From Gautieria morchelliformis (Eukaryota > Basidiomycota > Agaricomycetes > Gomphales > Gomphaceae), in NCBI GenBank assembly GCA_015179125.1, contig WHVA01000036.1, forward strand, positions 62,001 to 126,000: a stretch of 64,000 bases of DNA, in the 5' to 3' direction. A model generated the notes under the pieces. That model made no database searches and was not told where the DNA came from. It saw only the letters and a list, made by a program, of their open reading frames with translations. The number at the start of each line of letters is the position of its first letter. Within the stretch, counting starts at the first letter, position 1. A program made the position numbers and the translations under genes. Shown in pieces: positions 12,201-22,798 of this stretch.

Positions 12201-12953
12201 ATCGTGAGGTCGGTGGGGAGCTAGAGTGTCAGCGCGTGCTTTGCTGAACACATCTGCAAATTCGTGATATACTTCGGGAACATGTTTCTTAACGTTCTCA
12301 GGAAGCTCGGAAGAGCTTCCTCCCGATGTTGCCCCTCTGGCGAGGAGCTCAGGCGAAGCCAAATTGAGCTGAAACACTTCGGACCCTTCCAATCTAGATG
12401 CGCGCATGAAAGCGGGTGCATTGATTAGGGAAACGAGGGGTGCTTGCAATTTCGGAAGCGAGGTCGGAGGCGGTGGCGAAGATGCCGTAGGCGAGGTCGA
12501 AGTCGTAGCCGAAGCTAAGCGGGCTGACGTCGCCGGGGTCGCTGGAGTCGTTGTTAGGTCGATGGTCTTGAAAATAATACTGCCCAATACCCAGTCAATC
12601 GACGGATTGTAGCGGGTGAGCCAGTTGTGGCCAAGTACCATCGAGCAACTTGAGTCGAGCGAGGTTACGTAGAAGGTAACCCATTGTTGTTCGCCGGTCG
12701 GAAAGCAAATGCAGAGGTCTAGAGCTTGGGTAATGGTAGTGTTAGTACTACCGTCAAATAGTTTCAAGGGTATAGGAGAGACAGGATAAGCAGGCATGGA
12801 GTACTTCTGGACAAATCTGGATTCAATAAAACAGTCTGAGGACCCGCAGTCAACTAATGCAACAAAAGCGACGTTGGGAAGCGAAGGCGAGGTTAGATCT
12901 ACATTAAGGGAATCTTTGGACAATGAATGAGAAGCGGCGCTGAGTCTGAGCAC
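9298..12953 (-). mobile_element. Chromovirus pol: protease, RT, RNase H, integrase, chromodomain
   Basis: In minus-strand order: a retropepsin region ([11 protein letters not shown] near 12840), a reverse transcriptase with VVYLDDILIYSS near 11695-11730, an RNase H with VETDASDYALAA near 11265, an integrase zinc-binding part ([17 protein letters not shown]) and core (SISMDFIEQLP), and a chromodomain near 9330-9480 (YLVRWTGYEGTDEETSW). The chromodomain places the element among chromoviruses. The region is fossil and broken. Confidence 0.92.
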
Positions 12954-13003
12954 ACGGGTGAGGTTACCGCAATCCTCGGATCGTGTGGTTCCGAGGTTGC
13001 TAC

Positions 13004-14234
13004 CTATTTTTTCACCTCCGTAATGGAGGCCGAAGTCCCCTCGTTAGGGGTCTTCGTTGCCCGACCTTTAGAACCGCTACTATTGGTAGACTTGTTCTTC
13101 GGGCAGTCCTTGACGACGTGACCTTTGGTGCCGCAAAGCAGACAAAGGCCTTGGTCGACCCGACGTTGGCGCTCCTCGGGAAGCAGTTTGCCATCCTTCC
13201 CGAGTTTGCTCGAAATGTCGGGCTGGCTCTTGTTGTTCGAAGAGTTGTTGTTGTTGGAACCCTTGCCGCTGTTGTTAGTCTTGTTGCGGTTCTTATTGTT
13301 ATTGGAACCACTGGAAGGCTGGTGGTTGTTAGTGGCATTGCTACTGGACTGATTAGGGGTGCGTGCAGGCTGGGAGCTACGACCATTGATCATGGCGTCG
13401 TATTCCTTTCGCTCCCAGTAACGGCTATCACATTCCAGCGCGAAGTTCCTAAGCTCGGCGAGGCTGCGGAATCGAGGGAAGTGAAGTAAGTCGTCCTTGA
13501 TTCGTTTGGCCAAGCCCTTATAGGCAAAGTGTCGGAGGGCCGCGTCGTTCCACTGAGTCCGAGTCGAAGCTCGGGCGAAATCGATAAAGAATCGCGCGGC
13601 CTTGTGGTGCTCTTTCATAACGATCTTCTCGAGGTCAATCTCGGCTTGGGCCGCGTTGTCGTATGGGCCGAAGTTAAGCTCGAGCTCGGCCTTGAAGCTG
13701 TCCCAGTCCTCGAGCCAATCTGGCTCGGGTTGGACTTCGCCAGGATCGCCGGCTCGAAATATTGCAGAGCCGAGCCGGACAGGTAAGAAATAGCATACTG
13801 CACCTTTGAGGCCCCAGTCTTGAACGCGGTGGGGCGATCTCTGAAGTTGAGTACACATTGAAGGAAGAAAGTGCGAAGCTTGGCTTGGTCAGTACCGTCA
13901 TAACTATCCGGTTCCTTGACCTTGGCTCGTGCTTCGGATTCGCGAGGTTTCGCGAGTTTGATGAACACTCGACGCATAAGCTCGTTGTCCTCGAGGTCAC
14001 CGAGGTCCTCGGGCGGAAGGTTGGGGAGGTCCCGATCGTTGTCAGAACTTCTAGAGCCATCACCTGGATCACCTGAAGGGTCACCGAGGTTAGCCCTACC
14101 TTTGCCTTTGTTACTAGGCTCGGCGGGGTCTGCGAGGGGTATCCCCGGGACGGGGGTGAGTCATCGGGGGCTTCCGAGAAACGTCGCTGTTCTGAGATAC
14201 CCCGAAGGGTGCGAGAACGAGTTATCATGGACAT
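13004..14234 (-). mobile_element. Chromovirus gag
   Basis: Capsid-type sequence (LSGSALQYFEPAIL, then FGPYDNAAQAEIDLEK) followed by an Asn/Ser-rich linker and a CCHC knuckle (CLLCGTKGHVVKDC) near 13100-13150. The N-terminal end lies just inside the 5' LTR. Broken. Confidence 0.85.
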
Positions 14235-14277
14235 CGTGAAAAAAGGGATACGTAGGGTGTAAGCAGTCTGAAAATAC

Positions 14278-14840
14278 TGTTACGATACGATCCGTCGTAA
14301 GGTTGACCGAGGTCGGGGACGAAACCCGAGTCAAGGTCCGAGGTTACAGGGCGAGGTTTGGATGGGGAAGTCGGAGAGGGACTTGGCTTCAGCTTATGTG
14401 CTGCGCCGACCCTACGCACGAGTCCCAACTTCGGAGGTAAACGAATAAGAGGCGAGGTTCTAGCTTAAGAGGCGAGGCGTAGAAACTAGCTAGGGATCGA
14501 AGGGACACGATAGTTGATTTTCAGACTGAGGAGTAGGAATGCATACAAGGGGGTTATATACGGACGAGGTGCAAGTCAGGGGCGAACAGATTAGTGGAGG
14601 TCAGGGCGAGGTCAGGAGACCGGGGTCAGGGCGAGGTAATATACGAATGATGCGTGATGGAGCGGAATCAGTAACTAAGGGGGATACGGGCATGGGATCA
14701 AGATCGGATATGAGTTCAAGCTCGGGCTCGGGCTCGGGCGCGGATAAGTATCATATGTACTCGGGCACGGATATCACAAGGCTTGGGGCTCGGAAGAAGG
14801 TTCTACCGGTAAGTAGCCGGCCAAAGGCCGGGTCCTTACA
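14278..14840 (-). repeat. 5' LTR of the chromovirus
   Basis: 563 bp, the partner of 7520-8057. It carries 25 bp more because a GGTCAGGGCGAG word is repeated within it. On the minus strand it begins TGTAAGGACCCGGCC. Confidence 0.93.
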
Positions 14841-15400
14841 CCCACAGGCAATGTGGAATGTCCCCCGGATATCAAACGTGCACATGAGCGGGGGCACTTG
14901 ATCTCCAATCGAGTGGCATCTAGAACTGTGCACGATGATGACCTAGACAATGAAATCATTCAGATTTCATCAGACGACAAACCCTGCAAGCACCTGCAAA
15001 AAAGACATATATTACTAAACATGTCAAAGTCAAGGCAGGGTTGGAGGGTAGGTCTCGAAACAGCACCACGGAGCTCCAGGGAACCCTGCAAAGTGTTGCC
15101 CAGGCATTCAACCCTAATCCTCAAGCGGCCCATGATAAAAGTTGATGGGCTCACCAGTCCGAATCTATGCACATGCAGCATCTCACCACACAGCTTCAAT
15201 ACCAGGATGCTGAGGTGTGCCACTTTCCTGATCAACTCTTTGAAGCCCAATGCCAGCTGGACCGTGAAAGTTGCCATGCCGACAATGCTGAATGGGGTCT
15301 GCATATGTATCAAGTCACTGTGAGGGCAACACTAATGACGAAGCCACAACCTAAAGATACTCAAGGAGATAACAGCCGATGCAAGGACAAATAACCAACT
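14841..15400 (+). pseudogene. Remnant of a coiled-coil ORF cut by the chromovirus end
   Basis: Directly right of the chromovirus LTR, broken plus-strand frames read as an acidic piece (DNEIIQISSDDK), then a Gln-rich helix (MHMQHLTTQLQYQDAEV, then LFEAQCQLDRESCHADNAEW). This style of C-terminal coiled coil is seen in accessory ORFs of fungal transposons, and a PIF transposase lies 1.6 kb away, but the link is a guess. There is no open full-length frame. Confidence 0.35.
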
Positions 15401-15602
15401 GTGTAGTGGATATCCTCAGTTTATAAATCTACCAATGATAGGTACATAGGGACTTGCCTGTGTAGTGGATATCCTCAGAGATCAAGCTGACAATGCTTAC
15501 ATAATAGGGGAGATGGAAACTTGTGGAAACTTGTAGAAGGTTGTGGAAATTTGTGGAAGATGATAGAAACTTGTGGAAGATTATGGAAACTTGTGGAAGG
15601 TA
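15399..15602. repeat. 21-bp direct repeat and GGAAACTTGTGG short tandem repeat
   Basis: CTGTGTAGTGGATATCCTCAG occurs at 15399-15419 and 15458-15478. From about 15511 to 15602 a 13-15-bp unit of the type TGGAAACTTGTGGAAG is repeated about six times with changes. Confidence 0.75.
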
Positions 15603-16985
15603 AACGCGTGAACCCTGACAGTCATGGGTCTGTGATCGCATCAAACACATACTCCTGACTCCAGATATAGGTCAACTCCATCGCAAGGCAGGTGGGATGA
15701 GTGTACACATTATCACCCCCCAGACTCCAAATCCACCAGGTATTCCTCACCCTACCACTTCTGCTCCTCCCTTCATTCCATCTCCATAGACTCGCTGAAG
15801 CAGGAAGACCGTAGCCCTGTAGCCTCATCGTCCAAACTCCCATCCATATCCCTCCTCACATCATGGCCACGCACCCCAAACCCAGTGTATGATTAAGGCC
15901 ATGAATCTTTTCTTGTCACAGGATAGTTTACTTACACCTGCATAACCCCAACACCTCTGTTGCATCTTGATGTCTCGCAACAATAAAAGTAATTCTTTAA
16001 AGGATCTTTTCAAGCTAAGTTAACCACTGAGAACAATGTATGAGTTGAGTATGAGCATGTTATTCAGTCGGACGCTGATTCTAGCATAGCACCAGTGTGG
16101 GGCGTGGTCAGCACTGTCAACTTGTTATCCATGCCTAATGTCGTTTCTAGCTTATTAGTCATATATCGCATTGAGGTTTGTTTCTATCGTATACTGCATT
16201 ATGGTGCCCAAAGTTATAGGCTCGTGTGCCGGTGCATTTTCTGCTATCTATGGCATCTCATACCTACTTACAAACCACCCTATTACCCCCACTCATGCTC
16301 CACTGGACCAGTTCCACCAAATCTCACTTCCACCCCACCAATGGCCTTCGCCCCATCCTCACCCACACCCACTCCTCAAGGCCCTTCATTGCCTACCCAC
16401 CAGCTGCCCAACGTGACCTCAACCTCAACATATACTCGGGTTCAACTGGTGGAGCACCCTCGGTGCATGGGGACTGCAATGGGAAGGCTGTGTTATATGC
16501 AGATGCACCTCTGTCGAGAAGATTGGCAGTCACAAAGAATAACAAAAATGTAGGCCCGTCTCCCACCTTATATTACCTGTCGACTTGCTCAACACTCATG
16601 TCTGCAGTGTTGCTTTTCCACAGCAGTATGGTATGGGGTCATCCCTGCAGTATACCCCCTGCAGGTCTATACTGTGTATTACCAGCACACCCACGGGGGC
16701 GCAGCATTATTTCACCACCATCTCATTCCCAAGTCTAGGTATGCCTGTTTACTGTGCTGTACTAGGCATAGGGGCAGTATATCTCTTTCCTCAGCACATC
16801 TAGTATATCTTATAACACATTCTTCCCCTTGTGTGTCACCATTGTAAATGCATTATTTTAAGCATTGATAGCTATGTATGACAGAATCCCCACCACTAAC
16901 CCTCGTGCTCCTCCACTCCAATATGAAACCGAGATACATGGTCATGTCTATGTAGTTCTCCAAACATCATAGATGCAAATCCTTC
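15603..16985. other. Non-coding or decayed stretch left of the transposase
   Basis: No gene supported. Short proline- and threonine-rich frames (16290-16550) have no domain. This may be part of the transposon whose transposase follows, but I could not find matching terminal inverted repeats. Confidence 0.35.
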
Positions 16986-18292
16986 TCATATGGCATCACC
17001 TTCAGCTTGCCTCCAAATGTCACAATATACAGCCCGAATCAGATTCAGGCCAGTGCATCTTGTGCGCACATTGTAGCTGCAAACGACAACATGCAGAAGG
17101 AGAAGCTGAAACTCAGGATGCACAGTGAGCGGCACTTGGAAACGACCAAATCCTCCTTGTAATGCTTGCATTCCCCACTCTGCCGTCTGCCGGTATAACA
17201 ACAGCTGGCAATCCAGCACCATACCTTCAATACAACAGAGTAGGTTTTGGGGAAGTATGTCATCCTGCTTAATGGGAGCCTTGAGTTTCTTGTCAACACA
17301 AGCCATACCTCTAGGAAATGCCATGTCTGAAACAAGGTAATAACCCTCAGGTGTACGGGTGACAAGTCGATCATGGACTGGGTGAGCCACACGTGAATCG
17401 TGCCAGCTTCCAGGTGCGTTGAGGACAGCTTCGATGATAGTACCTAGCAAGAATATACAAAACATGTCAGGGCAAGGCTTGTACAACTACCTAGAAGGAA
17501 ACTTATACCATCAGGTGCAAAAACAAAGATCTGGTTTGAGTAATGACCATGTGTCCATGAGTTATAGGTTGCATTTTCCATGAGGGGATCTTCAGGAACT
17601 TCAACTGGTAGTTTAAGCCCGTCAATACTCCCAAATGCACCCTGCAACAAATTATGCCTCTCTGCAATCATGCCTGAATACTCCTCTATTTTGGCAGCAT
17701 TAGGCCACACTATGCAAGCCTCAGGCATGCCAGCAAGAGTCAAATCCAAAATATGTAGCCCAAAATTGACATAGCAATCAACAGTGGCTGGAACAAGGCC
17801 AAAGATTTGCTGTAGGCCAATATCCATCATGCATGAGTTCAGATAGTGTAAGGTTAGACCCAATCTACCAGCAGCATCCAGAGAATGATAGGAAATACAC
17901 AGCTCCCCATGCTGATTAACATCAACCCTCAGGATGGCTGTGCTATTCCACCTAGCCTCAAAACCAGATAACAACACTATCTGAAAAGTAGCTACATCAA
18001 ATCCCATAGTCGTAATGAATGTGTTATCATTTCTGGCCACTAGGCGATGCTACCAGGAGCTATCTCCCCAAGGATGTGGAAGGTTGGAGTGGGTCAGATA
18101 TTAGCGTGCAGGGTTGCAGCAATCTGCACGTTCACCTTGAAACTCCAGCTCACCAACAACAGCAAGCACTTAGAGGAGACCATAAGTTAATTGAGGACAT
18201 AGCACTGACAATAGAATAGACTTACAGGCGAGACACTGTAGGAGCTCTTCCTCTTCCTCCTCCTCAAGGTCGGTCATGAGGTCGAACTCCAT
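16986..18292 (-). CDS. PIF/Harbinger-type DDE transposase, four exons
   Basis: Model on the minus strand: exons 18226-18292, 18136-18168, 17509-18039 and 16986-17443, all with GT..AG introns and consistent phase, giving 362 residues. The start ATG at 18292 opens a Glu-rich segment (MEFDLMTDLEEEEEEE). The DDE_Tnp_4 catalytic core is visible: first Asp in FGSIDGLKLP (about residue 173), second in APGSWHDSRV (about 226), Glu in TAEWGMQALQGGFGRF (about 299), with a typical end (NLIRAVYCDIWRQ). The frame is open through all exons, so the gene may be recent, in contrast to its decayed surroundings. Terminal inverted repeats were not identified, and the usual Myb-like partner ORF is absent or reduced to the remnant at 14841. 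The two small 5' exons are the least certain part. Confidence 0.8.
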
Positions 18293-18360
18293 ATTGGCAC
18301 ACTTGAGGGGCCGAGCAGCTAGGATGAGTTCTAAATTTGGTGCTACAGTTTGGAACTGTG

Positions 18361-18663
18361 TGTCAAGATTGGGTTTTAGGCGTTAATATCGTGTATTAGT
18401 GAACATAGCGAATGCCTGAATGGGTTGTGCAACGAAGTCTGCCGTTCGGCGAATAAGAAATGTTCAAAAGGTAAGAGGGCTGCCTGAATGGGGCTCACCC
18501 TATCTACAGTCATAGCGAAGTAGCCTGTGAGACTTGATGATGTAACGTACAAGGCCTCATGGAAAGGTTGTCTATTAGTGACAATCCTTTCGCCAGCGAA
18601 GGTGCTCCTTCGGAGCCCTTCGCCGACAGCACCGATAATAGTATGAAGGCTAAGGTAGTGAAG
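18361..18663. repeat. LTR-like repeat, partial copy (5' part)
   Basis: Begins TGTCAAGATTGGG and matches the first 300 or so bases of the copy that starts at 18664 (TGTCAATATTGG), with about 15-20 per cent differences. Rich in CGAA and GCGAAT words. Confidence 0.7.
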
Positions 18664-19595
18664 TGTCAATATTGGTTTTTAGGCGTTAATATCGTGTATT
18701 AGTGAACACAGCGAATGCCCGAATAACTTGTGCGAATAAGTATGCTGTTCGGCGAATAGGTGAACCAATAAATGTTCACAAGATAAGAGGGTTGCGCGAA
18801 CAGAGCTCGCCCTATCTACAGTCGTAGTGAAATAGCCCGTGGCACTTGACGATGTAACATACAAGGTGTCACGGAAGGGCTATCTAAGTAGCGACAATCC
18901 CTTCGCCAGCAAAGGTGCTCCTTCGGAACCCTTTGCCGACAGCACAGAAAATAGTTCGAAGGCTAAGGGAACGAAGATGACACAAGATGGACGACGTATG
19001 ATAATTGAACTGGGGAATATACATGCAAATGTAAACTACTTATATTGAATGCTCGTAAGGTATCAGCGAATAGGAAAGAGGCCGTCACGAGTTAGGGTTG
19101 GATAGGGGTGCGCAGTCATGATACAACATAGATGGAATAAACATACAATAGAGTGAGAGAAGAGGGAGAACATGAAATGACGGAGAGGAAAAGGGGCGAA
19201 GGCACCTATGTACGGAAATACGCCTTGGGACCCACATATACACCACCCTGCACCGACTCTTCGTCTGCTGGGTTGATCCCACACGACCTATGGGTAGGAT
19301 GTCCCACGAATGCATCCCGACCATATGAACACCTAAAGGGGGCTGAATCGAGAAGATGATGGGGCTAGTGATGAACCATCACGCTGGGTAAATGGTATCG
19401 ATCGTATTTGATGGTGTGCATGCTGGCGAAATGTGCGAGCAGCGAATAGCGGTTCGGAGAATGGGGTGAACAGCGAATGGAGTGGACGTAGAGGAAGAGT
19501 GGCTGAAGGGTGAGGCGAACTCTGGCGAAGATGCTAGGGAGTGACGAGGGGGAATGTAGAGGCAGTGGGGTAAGGGAAATAGACAGGTCATGACA
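18664..19595. repeat. LTR-like repeat, fullest copy
   Basis: A 932-bp unit starting TGTCAA and ending TCATGACA, so its ends are TGTCA/TGACA as in many LTRs. The left 300 bp are shared with 18361-18663 and the right 610 bp with 19707-20241. No coding sequence. Most likely a solo LTR of an unidentified retroelement. Confidence 0.55.
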
Positions 19596-19706
19596 TGAAG
19601 GTGAAGTACGAAAACTCACCAGTGGTGCTTAAGTCCTCCTCTGGTCGAAGATGGTAGTCTATAGAAGAGGGCTCAAGATGATGGTTACAGTGAGGTCAAG
19701 TTTTGC

Positions 19707-20241
19707 ACAAGATAGACATATGATAATTGAACTGCAGAATATACATGTGAATGTAAACTACTTATACCAAATGCTCATATGATATTGGCCGTCGTGAGTC
19801 TGGGTTGGATAGGGGTGTGCAGTCAGGATACAAATAGACAAAACACATATACAATAGAATGAAAGAGGAGTGCGAACATGAAACGGCGGGGAGGAAGAGG
19901 ATAAAGGTACCTATGTAAGAAAACACGCCTTGAGGCCTGTATACATGTTACCCTGCACGGACTCTTCGTCTGCTGGGTTGAACACAATCTACGGGTAGGA
20001 TGTCCCGCAAATGCATTCCGGCCATAGGGATACCCAAAGGGGATCAGTCGGGAAGATGATGGGGCCAGTGATGAACCATCACCCGGGTAAAGGATGTTGA
20101 TCGTGTTTGATGGTGTGCCTACTGGTGAATGATGTGAGTAGCGAATGGTCCTTCGGCGAATTTGGCGAAGAGCAAACAGAGCAAACATAGAGGTAAGGAA
20201 AGATGAGGTTACTGGATACAAGAAATAAATGAGTCATGACA
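19707..20241. repeat. LTR-like repeat, partial copy (3' part)
   Basis: Related to 18983-19595 along its length (shared CATATGATAATTGAACTG-type start, GACTCTTCGTCTGCTGGGTT, GATGAACCATCAC) and ends GAGTCATGACA. Differences are frequent, so the copies are old. Confidence 0.7.
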
Positions 20242-20648
20242 CTGTGTTCTAAATGAGGGGACAAAAGAACTGTCTTGCGTTCGACGCAAGACTTATATCT
20301 TAAACGGAGCACAAACGGTGGTGACATCACCCGCGGGCGATCACGTGTTTGCTACTCCAACCAGGCAGGCATCATTGTCCCGTTGGAAGTTCAGCGTCAC
20401 GCAAAATATCGCTGAGCCATTGGTCGTACGGCTACAGTAGTATTTTTAATTAAGCATCGTACTGGATGACCGCAGCCCCTGGCGAGGAGCACTCAGCATG
20501 TGTCTGACACCCCTCTTTTCTTCGATATGATCAACGCAACGTTCCACATTGTGAATCCCCTAGCACAGTCCGCTTTCACGTTCAAAGCCCACACTCCATA
20601 GGGATGACGGCGTGGTGCAACGTAGAGCATAAGACGATGATTTGTGGC
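20242..20648. other. Spacer between repeats and the RPA49 3' end
   Basis: No gene seen. A short palindrome TTGCGTTCGACGCAA lies near 20275. The right part probably includes the 3' untranslated region of the minus-strand gene that follows. Confidence 0.4.
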
Positions 20649-22499
20649 CTATTTCCGCTTAGGAAACCGTTGTCTAGGAAAATCGAATGGGACCCGCAAG
20701 ATACACCACTTCAACTCTTTGTCGGTTGCAGGTCCTATACCCAGTCGCGTGCGATCCGCGGAAGTCAAGAATTCATGTTTACACCCTGCGTATCACACTG
20801 GTTAGGAGAAAGAACTGCAACGCTGCTGAGGAAAACGCACCCAGATGTTTGAAATGAGTGACGGTGCTGGAGGAATCATATCAGCGGTTGAATGTACCTC
20901 AACGATTCAACAATGAAGGACAGACTTGGGAACAGACATGCTTAAATCAGCAGCGATCCGTGTCGGCTCACTTGCATATTGATCCAAGCGCAGGAATAAA
21001 GCAAACATGTACGTCAACAGCAAGGTCTGTCCTTGCGTCGTAACCTGTGATCTGCAAGATAGCCCTTCAATTCCATGGAATGGATCCGAATGAGAATGAA
21101 AGGCATACTCTGTAGAGTTCCGGCTGCGCTCGGCGAATTTTGCAAGTAGGCCTTCGATTATCTCATTGGGAACGGATGACATGCGTTTCTGCAGCCGAGC
21201 TTTATCGCCAACGGGAGCTTTGCGGAACAGGAACATCGATGAAATGTAGAAGAGGATTTTCCTGTGTTTACATCAGTCATGAACATGTGCAAGGACTTGT
21301 AGAACGGCAGGAGTATGTCTGTTGTATTTTCCACGCTTGATGCAGGTCAGAGGATGAGACAGATCATGTCTTCTCCTCCAACTTCTGTCAGGCATGAAAC
21401 AAGCAGACATACTGCCAGGACGCCTTGGGAAGATAACACTGACAAGTTTGACATCTTGGGTTTCCTCTCGTTGAACTCATTACTCAAATGCTGATTGATC
21501 CACGCTGACCGTGTATATGGAAGCCACGCAATCCTTTGATCTTCCGGAGCAGACATGAGTCGACCCAATGGTACGGAGTTGAGCTCGGTTTCTGACACGA
21601 TGTCGTGCAGAGCGTAGACCTGGTCATCAAGTTGAGTATGAGACCGATGAGAACGACAATTCCGACCTCATCTGAAGACTTTGCGTGAACATTATACCGT
21701 GGGATGGGGCGGTTTTCATCAGCAGCTACCTTCGCAGCCTCTGTTCAGCCCATTCGTTAGCTAGCAGACACGCGGTGTATCAACGTGCCAACATACCTCG
21801 GGAAGGTAGATTCCACGTAGCAGCTTCGATGCTATCTTGCAAGTGATTTGCAACCCCTTCCATCGCTGACACGTCCACACGATTCCGCTCCATAGCGCGG
21901 ATGGCCTGTTTGGCCTTTTTTGAACCAAACGCCTCCCCTAGAAGGTTCCGGGCCTGTAATCTTTCCTGTGATCCTGTAGCGATAGGATCCAACGACCTCA
22001 GAGCCTTCACGTCTCGTGTGAGGACGTGAAAAGGTGCGTGGCGCAGGGTTACTTTATGGGTCGTTTTGTCATGCACCCCGATCATGTATCTGAAATCGCA
22101 TAGAACAATTTGTTATGTTAGAGTAAGATGAGCATATACAGAAACCGAGCGCACTGGCAGGATGGGGCATTAGGTTGCTGGTCAATCCCAGTGTGGAACT
22201 CAACCGACTCCGTTTCCCCTGCAATGACGACCCCTGACGAAGTGAAGTCCTGGATCGTAGAGTCGTCAGTTGACGCTTTTCTGTCTTTGACGTAGCATTT
22301 GAATGCAGTCGACTGCGTAGGTTGAAGAGCCGGAAAAGCGACTGCGGCATGGAAATTAGACCAAAACGATGTAATGACTCCCGCACTAACCAACCATAGG
22401 TCCTACGGCTGAACACGCAGTGGACGTCGACAGAGTAATTCTATCATCTTCTTCGTATGTGTCTCGTTTCCGTTTCTTGGTGTGTGTAGAGTCTGTCAT
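20649..22499 (-). CDS. RPA49: RNA polymerase I subunit RPA49
   Basis: Nine exons on the minus strand: 22391-22499, 22146-22341, 21797-22089, 21667-21740, 21444-21619, 21109-21261, 20926-21051, 20841-20866 and 20649-20785. They are consistent in phase and give 429 residues (yeast Rpa49 has 415). The N-terminal part is a dimerisation barrel that pairs with RPA34 (FPALQPTQSTAFKCY, YMIGVHDKTTHKVTLRHAPF). The linker has the family signature LLGEAFGSKKAKQAI and ERNRVDVSAMEGV. The C-terminal tandem winged helix carries SAWINQHLS, FYISSMFLFRKAP and the end LRVPFDFPRQRFPKRK. RPA49 stabilises Pol I and aids promoter escape and elongation on rDNA in the nucleolus. It starts 299 bp from divergent SET2. 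The 26-nt exon 8 is unusual. The gene looks whole. Confidence 0.92.
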
Positions 22500-22798
22500 G
22501 GAGGAAAGGAACGCCGCCGCCGCGCATGCACTCCGAACCCGACTACGACCTGGATCTCACGTTGACTTCACGATTCTCGCTATTGCCACAAAGGAAAGGG
22601 GCCCTACAACCCTGTGCTTAAGGACTCTGGTCATTAAATTCATTGTAGGACTCTGGTCATTAAATTCATTGTAGTGACCTCTTCTTGTTCGGATTTCTGC
22701 CGTGTGGACCTGAACTTTCGGCGGCGGGTGTTACGCTTCAATATCTTGAACCTTCAGGGTCTCCGACTCATAGGTAGCATCCACTGTCCACTCCTCCC
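22500..22798. promoter_or_regulatory. Divergent RPA49/SET2 promoter region with a 26-bp tandem repeat
   Basis: The 299 bp separate two outward-facing start codons. AGGACTCTGGTCATTAAATT plus CATTGT is repeated perfectly head to tail at 22621-22646 and 22647-22672. No TATA box is clear. The region must hold both promoters unless upstream untranslated exons exist. Confidence 0.65.

Larger units (their letters stand above)
7520..14840 (-). mobile_element. Ty3/gypsy chromovirus, nearly full length
   Basis: Fossil element read on the minus strand: 5' LTR (14278-14840), gag, protease, reverse transcriptase, RNase H, integrase with a C-terminal chromodomain, 3' LTR (7520-8057). It is complete in its parts but broken, with about half a dozen breaks across gag and pol. 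The LTRs differ by one substitution and one 25-bp insertion, which implies a very recent arrival. No target-site duplication is seen (GGATC on one side, CCCAC on the other). An extra ORF lies antisense between pol and the 3' LTR. It abuts the truncated copia LTR. Confidence 0.93.

Noticed and set aside
12406-13489. Plus-strand open frames opposite chromovirus pol and gag
   Set aside because: Shadows of the minus-strand coding sequence caused by its strong word bias; no independent motif.
15399-15602. CRISPR-like array
   Set aside because: Direct repeats with no regular spacers, in a eukaryotic genome; ordinary short tandem repeats.
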